A stretch of DNA of 64,000 bases, from NCBI RefSeq assembly GCF_964340395.1, contig NC_135565.1:5616142-5680141 (forward strand), written 5' to 3'. The DNA is from Glandiceps talaboti (lineage: Eukaryota; Hemichordata; Enteropneusta; Spengelidae). Positions 49,294 through 61,700 of the stretch are shown piece by piece; position 1 is the first letter of the stretch, and every line of letters begins with the position of its first letter. Below the pieces are notes generated by a model. That model was not told the DNA's origin. It saw only the letters and a list, made by a program, of their open reading frames with translations, and did not search any database. Made by a program: the position numbers and the translations under genes.

Positions 49294-49768
49294 ATGAAGT
49301 CCCTAGCGTATACTTCAAGTTATTGTATTATTATTATTATACTGATGGCTGTGACTGAGAACTGTATATGTATACAGCCTCAACGTAGTAATAGTGATTC
49401 TACGTTGATCACAACAGACGGGAAGCCCTCTCAAATATTTGGCAGACCTCCGAGACGTGGAGAACATTCTTTGACCATAGAAGTTTCGCCTATTCTTAGT
49501 GAAAGTGTAACCAGAAGTCTGAATTACACCAGTGAAGTTTACGGATTCCAGGCAATGAAAATGATGAACTTGACGGTGGCCGACGCTGAGTTTGAGAGGC
49601 CCGAAGTGCCGCAAGTTGGGAATGATCTAGATATGATACCTGAACAAATGAAGGAAGTCATTTTATCTCAATTGTCCCCCTTGACTAAAAAACAGATGGG
49701 CTTGATGCAAGGGAAGATGTCTAATACACCAAGTGCAACGGGAGATGTCTTACGAACGATACACATAG
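49294..49768 (+). CDS. TGF-beta-like prohormone, exon 1
   Basis: ATG in ACAATGAAG, signal peptide at once, 158 codons plus one base; donor ATAG|GTAAGT, phase 1. Confidence 0.7.
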
Positions 49769-52700
49769 GTAAGTATACAGCACTGCACTAGTTGTTCTAG
49801 AACTTCAACATGTACACACACATGTTCACGTGCACGTGCACGTGCACGTGCACACATTTAAGGAGGTCCACTCTAGTTTCATTCTAACCATAGATGTCAA
49901 ACTAAACTTTGCATATGTAGAGAATATATAGCAATGAATTCAATCTGAAAAGAAAAAACGGGTCAGTATACTTCCTAAAATCACCAAAATCTAAAATTTC
50001 ATAAAATGCACATATTCTGAAATCCACGCATACATTTCAATATATTTACAGGTTATTCTTTTTTTTTCATTCCGCTTAATTTGTTGCTCCACACTAATAG
50101 TTGTAAATAATATCGTCACAAAATATCGTCTGCGTATGCTTCGTGTTATTTTGCGGGTTCATATCTTGATAAGTACCTGGGCCAGTTTTACCGAATGCTC
50201 CACCCAGGATAAACAAAGTATGTTGTGCCATTTATCTGCACATGCGCAAACCAACTTCCGTAGTGTGGGCGCCTAGCGTACCGATAGGGGACTACTCATC
50301 TGATCTCTATCTGATCTAGTGATGAGAATCGATTGAGGTTGAAAGAGGAGGAAATGGAACCCCATGGAATTAATAGATTATTTACATCATTCCCTAATAT
50401 CTAACTACGCTTATTACATCTTTCAGGCGTGTTCTATATAGGGGTCTTTTTGTGCGCGTGATTTTTAGATTTTTCCCCCGTGTATACTGTTATCGTTTAT
50501 AAGAACTTACGGTGTGTCGTTCTATTCCATAACATTTAGATATACAGTCAGGTGATGGCCTACTATATATCTTGCCTTGACATCCTAGGATAAAGAATAT
50601 TTGAATCAAAACGTCAGGATTAAATTTATTCATTTATCAGGACTGTTCTACTCATTACCGTTTTGCACATCTGAGCGCAGTACCGCGTACTCACACCTAC
50701 GCAAGTTCCAATATTGACCATCAGTTAAAAGTTCAGACACTTTCAATCAAACAGTAATTCTGCTATAATACAAGTTTAATTAGTCATTCAAAAACGTTAA
50801 AATGTAGAAACCCAATGTCTATTGCTGACTGCGTTACTTTAAGTTTCACGAAACGGCGGTTCATACCAGGTTATTGAGGTATATTGATGATTGAAAAATC
50901 ATTCAATTGGCAAAAGAAAAGAAACCGAAAAGGAATGGAAGTCGTTCATTCAGTGTTGTTTGCAAATTTGCGTTAACGGTCGGATAACGTCGGAAACAAT
51001 CGTGTCAAAGTGAAATCGTTCAACTCTACGCAATGAATGAATGAGTGTGACATGTTAAGTTTTCATTATTGTGTGAAACTTGCCAAAGTAGCACAAAACA
51101 AGACGGGCTATGACCCCATAATAAGGGTCACGGGGTGTGCCATCCGTATGAGGGTTTTAGAGATAAGAAGCTATGGTTACTTCTAGTAGAGTTCATCAAA
51201 ATCTCTAGATACAGAATTTTAAACGAAAGAGTCCATTTATATATAAATAGTTGTTTACACGTGTCGTTTACATGTGGGCCTTGCCTAATACGAATACGTG
51301 TGTAATAGCTTCTTGTCCAATGTTATATTTTACCCAAAAAAGAATACATTAATATTGTGTTGTATGAAAGGTGCTTGCTACTGTAGATGATGTTATACCT
51401 ATTTGCAATGCAGTATACAACACTGTCTAGAGTGAGGAAAACTCTAGTCTAGTCCCTTTTTTTTCTTCTTTTTTTTAAAATATAAAATGCTAAAGTGAAC
51501 AATAGCTCATAAGATGTGACCAGGTCATCATACACGGATATAAACAGCAAAGCACTATATAAGTAAATCTCATGAGCCAAAGCAATGGTTCACAGCAGCT
51601 TAGGAGTACATTAGAGAATTTTCTGTTTCTTTAGGGTGTTGAAAGATGTTTGTGCACACGGCTCTTGAAGGACTGAGCACCATTAATATTATCACTGATC
51701 ACTCCAACTACATTGTCAGGGAGTCCATTCCAGACATGGACTGCAGTGTGGATGAAAGTTCTGCCAGTGGAGTAAGTTCTTGATACTGGTTCGATGAGTG
51801 CATGACTTGACATTGACAAACTGGTGCGGGTTGCTCGTCTTATCACATATGGCTGAGGAAGCATTGGCCTCAGAAACTTGTGTACATCTTGTAGAGCACA
51901 GTTGTAGCTGCAACCAGGCGTCTGTGATGTAATGAATGGATGTTTAAATCCAATCTTGCATCCTGTTCGTTCACACCTATGATACGCAATGCTTTACTCT
52001 ATATGGTATCCGATAAACGTACCACGTGTAACGAAGAACTAAACCACGGGTGTAAACTGTATAACGGGTACAGTTTACATGGGTGGTTTAGTTAGAGACC
52101 ACGTTGGCATCCAGAGTAGGAAAACACTGAAAGAGATACGAAACTAGTAGTAGATTGGCTGATTTCTTCTGATGTCCTTACAATGCTTCTGAAGAAAGCG
52201 TGCTTCTTTATAGAAACATCGGGAGAACTACATGATCAGCATTGAATTACGTCATCATTTTGACTGTTCAAAATATGGTTGAAAAAACAATACGACAGAA
52301 CCATTTAATCTATTACTGACTCAGAAATTCAAACACCTGTATTAATATGATTAATCGTGTTTCTGTTTTTGTTTATTTGTGTTCTACTAATTACACAAGC
52401 TTGGAAGGGAGGGTGGATTATTTATATAGCCTTACGCGTGAATGGTGAATCATTAATATTTTAACGCGTGAATAGTGAACGCATCTTTTTTTATACGCGT
52501 GAATGGTGAATTGGTGAATATTGGGTTATTGGTGAATGGTCGTTATCTTCGAACGCGAATGTTGAATGCTTATAAATTACACCATTGAATCGAGAATCAC
52601 ATAATTTTGCGTGAATGAAAATTGTGATTTTGATCTCAACTGGAAGATACCCGCGACTTTTGACCCAGTTCCCTTTGAATGACCTGTGTGGTCTGATCGG

Positions 52701-55700
52701 ATGTTCACTTCCTCTGACCTTTAACCTTTAAATAAGGAGTTTTGTATTTGTTCACACGAATGATCTTGACAGATTTATCGTCCAACCAGGTATCAAACTG
52801 GGACCTATGCAGCTAATGTTTGACATTTTTTATTGAACTGTAGTGTTCTCTATTGTATCAGTGTGCATTCACCAGTGATTTCAATGGACTGTTACTACGG
52901 ATAACATAGATTTATTTGGTCTTCATGTAAGGACTTTGGACCGTGAACGTGCAGACATTTACTATTTAACTGGAGTATTTATTTATATTACATATTAATT
53001 TATTAAGTTATTCTTTTCACTTTATTTTTGTAATATGATAGTTGCATATGCGCATCATGAGGACATGATGGACAGAGTTTATTTTTGCTATTGACATTTC
53101 GACCAGCTCATAGGCTTTTAGCCTTTATAGCTGAATATGATATGATATGATGTGAATCAACAGAATGACAGAAGACAACAAGTCGTGTATGGGCGGGGAG
53201 ATTCCGCTAACATTTTTATTTTCGATATACATGTACGTAGCTACGTATACGTGTTATTATCACTACAAACCACAACATATCATCAGATTCTAATTTCTGT
53301 TATACACAGTAGGTATGAGCACCTAATGAATAAATTATATTTCCATATTTGTATATATAAATAAAAGGATGGTATTTAATATTTAAAATGGTCATTTGAT
53401 ATTACTGTGAGAGTCGAGTATGTGCTGATTCCAATAAGTAGTTGATGGCTGCCATTTTGTGTAGTGCAACCGTGCGGCGACCGACCGCTACCTAATGTGG
53501 TCAGGTAGAGACTTTTGCAGTATATTTCTTATAAAGGTATACAAAACCAATTAAAATTCAAACGAAATGTAAGAAGCAAAAACGGATTTTCTAACGTTTA
53601 GTAAAACAAATATCGCTAGAAGAAAATAGCTTGTCCCGGACCATGACGATAGGTTTATTAATTTGGACTTATGACCGGTGGTGGCGTTGTGCAAACGAAA
53701 TTTGAAATAAGGCGTAAAAAAATTGTTTGGTTCTGATTACATTCAATTGTAGAATAGGTGGGGTAGGTAGATTTTTTATTTTATTTTATTATATATTTTT
53801 TTCAATGTGTGATCGTCTAGTTCAGGTCTTCCATTGTTTTCCAAATGGTCTCTGTATGTTTATTTCTTCTCACCAGATGTACAGCCATTACAGATTTGAA
53901 GAACAGTTTTATAATGTCTTTTTAAATTAATGTCAGTTTCCGCACCCACTATTTCTTGCGAGACTTCACGATTTTCTCGATTTTATTACTATTTTTCTCA
54001 AATACGTAAAAAAAGAGAAGAGTTTAGGGTCGGCGTTAAAAACTAGATGGGGTCGGGTAACCACTTTTTTATATGTGGCCTAGCTAGCTAGACACTATAT
54101 ATTAGATATGGCAACTCGGTTTACTATTACTTTTATTTCTCTATCTTATTTGCTATTTCATTCCAGTTTGCTACTTTACCCATTCTTTCAATCTTGTATA
54201 AATATAATCATATTTCTGTCAAATTGCGATAGCAACGCGGGTGTATTGTAATCAAACAGATTGAAAATTGACAAATATAGATATAATTATGAGGTGAAAG
54301 TATATAACTTGATGAGAACGTGTCCCTGAACTAATTAGCCTGTAATATAAACACATAGTGAAAACCTGAACATCGGGAGACAGTACACTTGTTGTCAATA
54401 TTACCATTTTACAAAAGATGCCATATATCGTAGCTGTCTGTTCAAATACGGTTCACAGCATTTTTATTTTCCTTGAAAGAGGACAATTCGAACATAGAAG
54501 TTTTCCACACAAACGCGCCAAACTTTCATCGAAACGCGTTCGAACTTATAAACAAATTACTTCTACGGTGTGTTCGACTACTGCAAGCATCGTCGTTTGT
54601 ATGTGCGACATATACACACCTTGGTCTACAAACAATTTTGAATGTGACGTAATTCTCGTTGTCACCATGGTGATTCCGTACCTAGTTAAAGAAATGAAGG
54701 TAGACGAAGATGGATGTGAGTATTCTGAAAAACTTCATCTTCAAGATAAACCTGTATTTATACCAGTGAGTTCTTCTAAGACACTGTCGGGGTGGAGAAG
54801 AACAGGTAATGGTGATGGCGACTTTGATGAGGGAGCTTCCACCAGTTGTACTGCACAGGAGGAGTGGGAAAAGATAATCACAGAAAGAATACAGAAAAAG
54901 AAGAGAGAGTCGAAAGGCAAGGGATCTAAGAAGGGAAAAGGCAAAGTATCAGAAACAGTGCAAGAAAGTAAGCCTGACAACGCTGCCGTTGCTATTCCCG
55001 ACAATTCTAATACCAAGCACACAGAAACGAAACCTGATGATAAAGGTGAACCACTCTCAGGATGTCTACCTGTCTGTAAATGGTTTGAAGGACGTATTTA
55101 CAAAATCAAGCATTGGTTTGCGAGGAGACATCAACAACAAGTTGTACCACAGTAAGATGTACAAACTCTGGTAAAGTTATAATGATATTGACATAAACAG
55201 TGGAGTGTGATACTACCGTGAAAGACTAGTTGTTGAAAACAACCGGTGATTCGCATTCTTCTGAAACATCGATTATCGCAATCCTAGATGCACTTCCTAC
55301 AAATACAGTACACCATAAACTGTTATGTGTGCAAGGCATCAGATACAGATCTCAGTAATTCCACAAGTAAAAGTAACTAACCCGATAGTTCATTAATCAG
55401 CAGAGTCAAGTCTGAGGAATCGTCACAAGTTTTGTTGATGTTTACATCAACTCAGTCAACAGTCTTCATCCAAGGTGCTGACGTAAATGATGTATGCAAA
55501 TTAACCAGAATCAGAAGCTAACTTTGTTATTGTCATTTCCACAGTGCTAATTTTAATATGTCATGTAAAATTAATAGATTGTGTATATTTTAAGTTAATT
55601 ATTTATTACTTTTTTTACAATTACTGGCTAGATGATGCTCTGTAATAACAGGATGACAGCTAGTCAGAATTTTTGGAAAACCTTTGAGTTGAGTTTTATT

Positions 55701-58700
55701 GAGACCTTCCAACTTTCATTAGTGTTTAAAAGTAACTTATCACAATGATTTTATTTCCATATTTGTTTAAATAAAAGGATGATATTTAAGATTTAAAATC
55801 TTCAGTCATTTGATACTACTGTGAGAGTATGTGCACATTCCAATAAGTGGTTGATGGCTGCCACTTTGTACAATGCAACGGCGAACGCCATGGCCTTCCA
55901 ATGCAGTCACATACAGAGAGAGTGTGTTTAGTGACTATTACAATATATTCAAACGAATGTTAAGTAGCAAAACGGATTTTCTAACGTTTAATAAAACAAA
56001 TATCGCTAGAGGAAAATAGATTGCCCGGACCATGACGATAGGTTGGTTAATTTGGACTTATGACCGGTGGTGGCGCTGTGCAAAAGAAACTTGAAATAAG
56101 CTGCATACTATATATTATGTAAGAATCAAGCAAAGGCACCTCCGTTTACTATTATTTTCATTTCTCTATCTTATTTACTATTTCATTCCAGTTTGCTACT
56201 TTACCCATTCTTTCAATCTTGTTATGCAAACAGAATGATATTTCTGGCAGCGTGCGTGCGTGTATTGTAATCAAACAGATCGAAAATTGACCAATATAGA
56301 AATAAGTTGAACGTATATAACTTGATGAGAACGTGTCCCTTAACTAATTAGCCTGTAATATAAACACATAGTGAAAACCTGAACATCGGGAGACAGTACA
56401 CTTGTTGTCAATATTACCATTTTACAAAAGATGCCATATATCGTAGCTGTCTCTTCAAATACAGTTCACAATGTTACGTTTAATTTTCCTTGAAAGAGGA
56501 CAATTCGAACATAGAAGTTTTCCACACAAACGCGCCAAACTTTCATCGAAACGCGTTCGAACTTATAAACAAATTACTTCTACGGTTTGTTCGACTACTG
56601 CAAGCATCGTCGTTTGTATGTGCGATATACAAACCTTGGTCTACATCAAAACAAATTTGAAAGTGACGTATAATTCTCGTTGTCACCATGGCGATTACGT
56701 ACCTCGTTAAAGAAATGAAGGTAGACGAAGATGGATGTGAGTATTCTGAAAAAAGTTCATCTTCAAGATAAACCTGTATTTATACAAGTGAGTTCTTCTA
56801 AGACACTGTCGGGGTGGAGAAGAACAGGTAATGGTGATGGTGACTTTGATGAGGGAGCTTCCACCAGTCGTACTGCACAGGAGGAGTGGGAAAAGATAAT
56901 CACAGAAAGAATACAGAAAAATAAGAGAGAGTTGAAAGGCAAGGGATCTAAGAAGGGAAAAGGCAAAGTATCAGAAACAGTGCAAGAAAGTAAGCCTGAC
57001 AACGCTGCCGTTGCTATTCTCGAAAATTCTAACACCAAGCATGCAGAAACGAAACCTGATGATAAGGACGAATCAGGCGCAGGATGTCTACCTGGCTGTA
57101 AATGGTTTGAAGGACGTATTTACAAAATCAAGCATTGGTTTGCGAGGAGACATCAACAACAAGTTGTACCACAGTAAGATGTACAAACTCTGGTAAAGTG
57201 ATAATAATGTTGACATAAACAGCGAACTGTGATACTACCGTGAAAGACTAGTTGTTGAAAACAACCGGTGATTCGGAATCTTTTGAAACATCGATTATCG
57301 CAATCCAAATGCACTTCCTACAAATACAGTATACCATAAACTGTTATGTGTGCAAGTCAACAGATACAGATCTCAGTAATTCCACAAGTAAAAGTAACTA
57401 ACCCGATAGTTCATTAATCAGCAGAGTCAAGTCTGAGGAATCGTCACAAGTTTTGTTGATGTTTACATCAACTCAGTCAATAGTCTTCATCCAAGGTGCT
57501 GACGTAAATGATGTATGCAAATTAACCAGACTCTGAAGCTAACTTTGTTATTGTCATTTCCACAGTGCTAATTTTAATATTTCATGTAATATTAATAGAT
57601 TGTGTATATTTTAAGTTTATTTATTACTTTTTTTACAATTACTGACCAGATGAAGCTCTGTTAACAGGATGAAAGCGAGTCAGAATTTTTGGAAATCCTT
57701 TGAGTTGAGTTTTATTATTGAGACCTTCCAACTTTCATTAGTGTTTTTATTTAAAATAACTTATCACAAGTAATTATATTTCCATATTTGTATAAATAAA
57801 AGGATGGTATTTAATATTTAAAATCTTCAGTCATTTGATATTACTATGAGAGTATGTGCACATTCCAAATAAGTAGTAGATGGCTGCCATTTTGTACCGT
57901 TGAATGCAACGGCGAACGCCACGATGGCCATACAATGCAATGTAGTCACATACAGAGACTATTACAGTATATTTCTTATAAAGGGATACAAAACCCATTA
58001 TTAAATTCAAACGAACTGTAAGAAGCAAAACTGATTTTCTAACGTTTAGTAAAACAAATATTGCTAGAAGATCTAGAAAATTGCTTGTCCCGGACCATGA
58101 CGATAGGTTGGTTAATTAGGACTTATGACCGCTGGTGGCGCTGTGCAAAACAAACTTGAAATAAGCTGCATACTATATATTAGGTAAGAATCAAAGGCAA
58201 CTCAGTTTACTATTATTTTCATTTCTCTATCTTATTTACTATTTCATTCCCGTTTTCTACTTTACCCATTCTTTCAATCTTGTATAAATAGAATGATATT
58301 TCTGGCAGCGCGCGTGTATCGGTAACCGAACAGATTGAAAATTGAAAAATATAGATATAAGTTGAACGTATATAACAGTGATGATGAGAACGTGTCCCTA
58401 AACTAATTAGCCTGTAATATAAACACAGAGTGAAAACCTGAACATCGGGAGCTGGAGACAGTATACTTGTTGTCAATATTACCATTTCACAAAAGATGCC
58501 ATGTAGCTGTCTCTTCAAATGCGGTTCACAACCGTTCATTTTTATTTTCCTTGAAAGAGGACAATTCGAACATAGAGTTTTCCACACAAACGCGCCAAAC
58601 TTTCGTCGAAACGCGTTCGAACTTATAAACAAATTACTTCTACGGTGTGTTCGACTACTGCAAGTATCGTCGTTTGTATGTGCGATATACACACCTTGGT

Positions 58701-61700
58701 CTACAAACAATTTTGAATGTGACGTAATTCTCGTTGTCACCATGGCGATTCCGTACCTAGTTAAAGAAATGAAGGTAGACGAAGATGGATGTGAGTATTC
58801 TGAAAAAAATCATCTTCAAGATAAACCTGTATTTATACCAGTGAGTTCTTCTAAGACACTGTCGGGGTGGAGAAGAACAGGTAATGGTGATGGCGACTTT
58901 AACGAGGGAGCTTCCACCAGTCGTACTGCACAGGAGGAGTGGGAAAAGATAATCACAGAAAGAATACAGAAAAAGAAGAGCGAGTCGAAAGGCAAGGGAT
59001 CTAAGAAGGGAAAAGGCAAAGTATCAGAAACAGTGCAAGAAAGTAAACCTGACAACGCTGCCGTTGCTATTCCCGACAATTCTAATACCAAGCACACAGA
59101 AACGAAACCTGATGATAAAGATGAACCACTCTCAGGATGTCTACCTGTCTGTAAATGGTTTGAAGGACGTATTTACAAAATCAAGCAATGGTTTGCGAGG
59201 AGACATCAACAACAAGTTGTACCACAGTAAGATATACAAACTCTGTTAAAGTGATAATAATGTTGACATAAACAGTGGAGTGTGATACAACCTGAAAGAC
59301 TAGTTGTTGAAAACAACCGGTGATTAGGATTCTTCTGATTATCGAAATCCTAGATGCACTTCCTACAAATAAAGTATACCATAAACTGTTATGTGTGCAA
59401 TTCAACAGATACAGATCTCAGTAATTCCACAAGTAAAAGTAACTAACCCGGTAGTTAATTAATCTCCAGAGTCAAGTCTGAGGAATCGTCACAAGTTTTG
59501 TTGATGTTTACATCAACTCAGTCAATAGTCTTCATCCAAGGTGCTGACGTAAATGATGTATGCAAATTAACCAGAATCAGAAGCTAACTTTGTTATTGTC
59601 ATTTCCACAGTGCTAATTTTAATATGTCATGTAAAATTAATAGATTGTGTATATTTTAAGTTAATTATTTATTACTTTTTTTACAATTACTGGCTAGATG
59701 ATGCGCTGTAATAACAGGATGACAGCTAGTCAGAATTTTTGGAAAACCTTTGAGTTGAGTTTTATTGAGACCTTCCAACTTTCATTAGTGTTTAAAAGTA
59801 ACTTATCACAATGATTTTATTTCCATATTTGTTTAAATAAAAGGATGGTATTTAAGATTTAAAATCTTCAGTCATTTGATACTACTGTGAGAGTATGTGC
59901 ACATTCCAATAAGTGGTTGATGGCTGCCACTTTGTACAATGCAACGGCGAACGCCATGGCCTTCCAATGCAGTCACATACAGAGAGAGTGTGTTTAGTGA
60001 CTATTACAGTATATTTCTTATAAAGGGATACAAAACCAATTAAATTCAAACGAATGTTAAGTAGCAAAACGGATTTTCTAACGTTTAATAAAACAAATAT
60101 CGCTAGAGGAAAATAGATTGCCCGGACCATGACGATAGGTTGGTTAATTTGGACTTATGACCGGTGGTGGCGCTGTGCAAAAGAAACTTGAAATAAGCTG
60201 CATACTATATATTATGTAAGAATCAAGCAAAGGCACCTCAGTTTACTATTATTTTCATTTCTCTATCTTATTTACTATTTCATTCCAGTTTGCTACTTTA
60301 CCCATTCTTTCAATCTTGTTATGCAAACAGAATGATATTTCTGGCAGCGTGCGTGCGTGTATTGTAATCAAACAGATCGAAAATTGACCAATATAGAAAT
60401 AAGTTGAACGTATATAACTTGATGAGAACGTGTCCCTTAACTAATTAGCCTGTAATATAAACACATAGTGAAAACCTGAACATCGGGAGACAGTACACTT
60501 GTTGTCAATATTACCATTTTACAAAAGATGACATATATCGTAGCTGTCTCTTCAAATACAGTTCACAACGTTTAATTTTCCTTGAAGAAAGGACAATTCG
60601 AACATAGAGTTTTCTACACAAACTTTCATCGAAACGCGTTCGAACTTATAAACAAATTACTTCTACGGTTTGTTCGACGACTGCAAGCATCGTCGTTTGT
60701 ATGTGCGATATACAAACCTTGGTCTACATCCAAACAATTTTGAAAGTGACGTATAATTCTCGTTGTCACCATGGCGATTCCGTACCTAGTTAAAGAAATG
60801 AAGGTAGACGAAGATGGGTGTGAGTATTCCGAAAAAATTCATCTTCAAGATAAACCTGTATTTATACCAATGAGTTCTTCTAAGATACTGTCGGGGTGGA
60901 GAAGAACGGGTAATGGTGATGGCGACTTTGATGAGGGAGCTTCCACCAGTCGTACTGCGCAGGAGGAGTGGGAAAAGATAATCACAGAAAGAATACAGAA
61001 AAAGAAGAGAGAGTCGAAAGGCAAGGGATCTAAGAAGGGAAAAGGCAAAGTATCAGAAACAGTGCAAGAAAGTAAGCCTGACAACGCTGCCGTTGCTATT
61101 CCCGACAATTCTAATACCAAGCACACAGAAACGAAACCTGATGATAAAGGTGAACCACTCTCAGGATGTCTACCTGTCTGTAAATGGTTTGAAGGACGTA
61201 TTTACAAAATCAAGCATTGGTTTGCGAGGAGACATCAGCAACAAGTTGTACCACAGTAAGATGTACAAACTCTGGTAAAGTGATAATAATGTTGACGTAA
61301 ACAGTGGAGTGTGATACTACCGTGAAAGACTAGTTGTTGAAAACAACCGGTGATTCGGAATCTTTTGAAACATCGATTATCGCAATCCTAGATGCACTTC
61401 CTACAAATACAGTATACCATAAACTGTTATGTGTGCAAGTCAACAGATACAGATTTCAGTAATTTCACAAGTAAAAGTAACTAACCCGGTAGTTAATTAA
61501 TCAGCAGAGTCAAGTCTGAGGAATCGTCACAAGTTTTGTTGATGTTTACATCAACTCAGTCAATAGTCTTCATCCAAGGTGCTGACGTAAATGATGTATG
61601 CAAATTAACCAGAATCTGAAGCTAACTTTGTTACTGTCATTTCCACAGTGCTAATTGTAGTATTTCTTGTACAATTAATAGTTTGTATATATTTTGAGTA

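Larger units (their letters stand above)
49769..53329. other. Intron 1 of the TGF-beta-like gene, left part
   Basis: Holds a LINE remnant (51631-51960, minus), a stem-loop at 52037-52093, degenerate ACGCGTGAATGGTGAAT repeats at about 52430-52520 and, at 53261-53325, a block also present inside the element at 28700-30287. No separate gene seen outside the downstream array. Confidence 0.5.

Noticed and set aside
54418-54666. N-terminal extension of array gene 1 (and the similar region before gene 3)
   Set aside because: The same DNA is read in different frames in copies 1 and 3 and is broken in 2 and 4, so it behaves as leader, not protein. The CACCATGG start is shared by all.
54741-61126. Minus-strand ~93-codon frames in each array unit
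   Set aside because: Antisense shadows of the conserved plus-strand ORF; their conservation follows from it.
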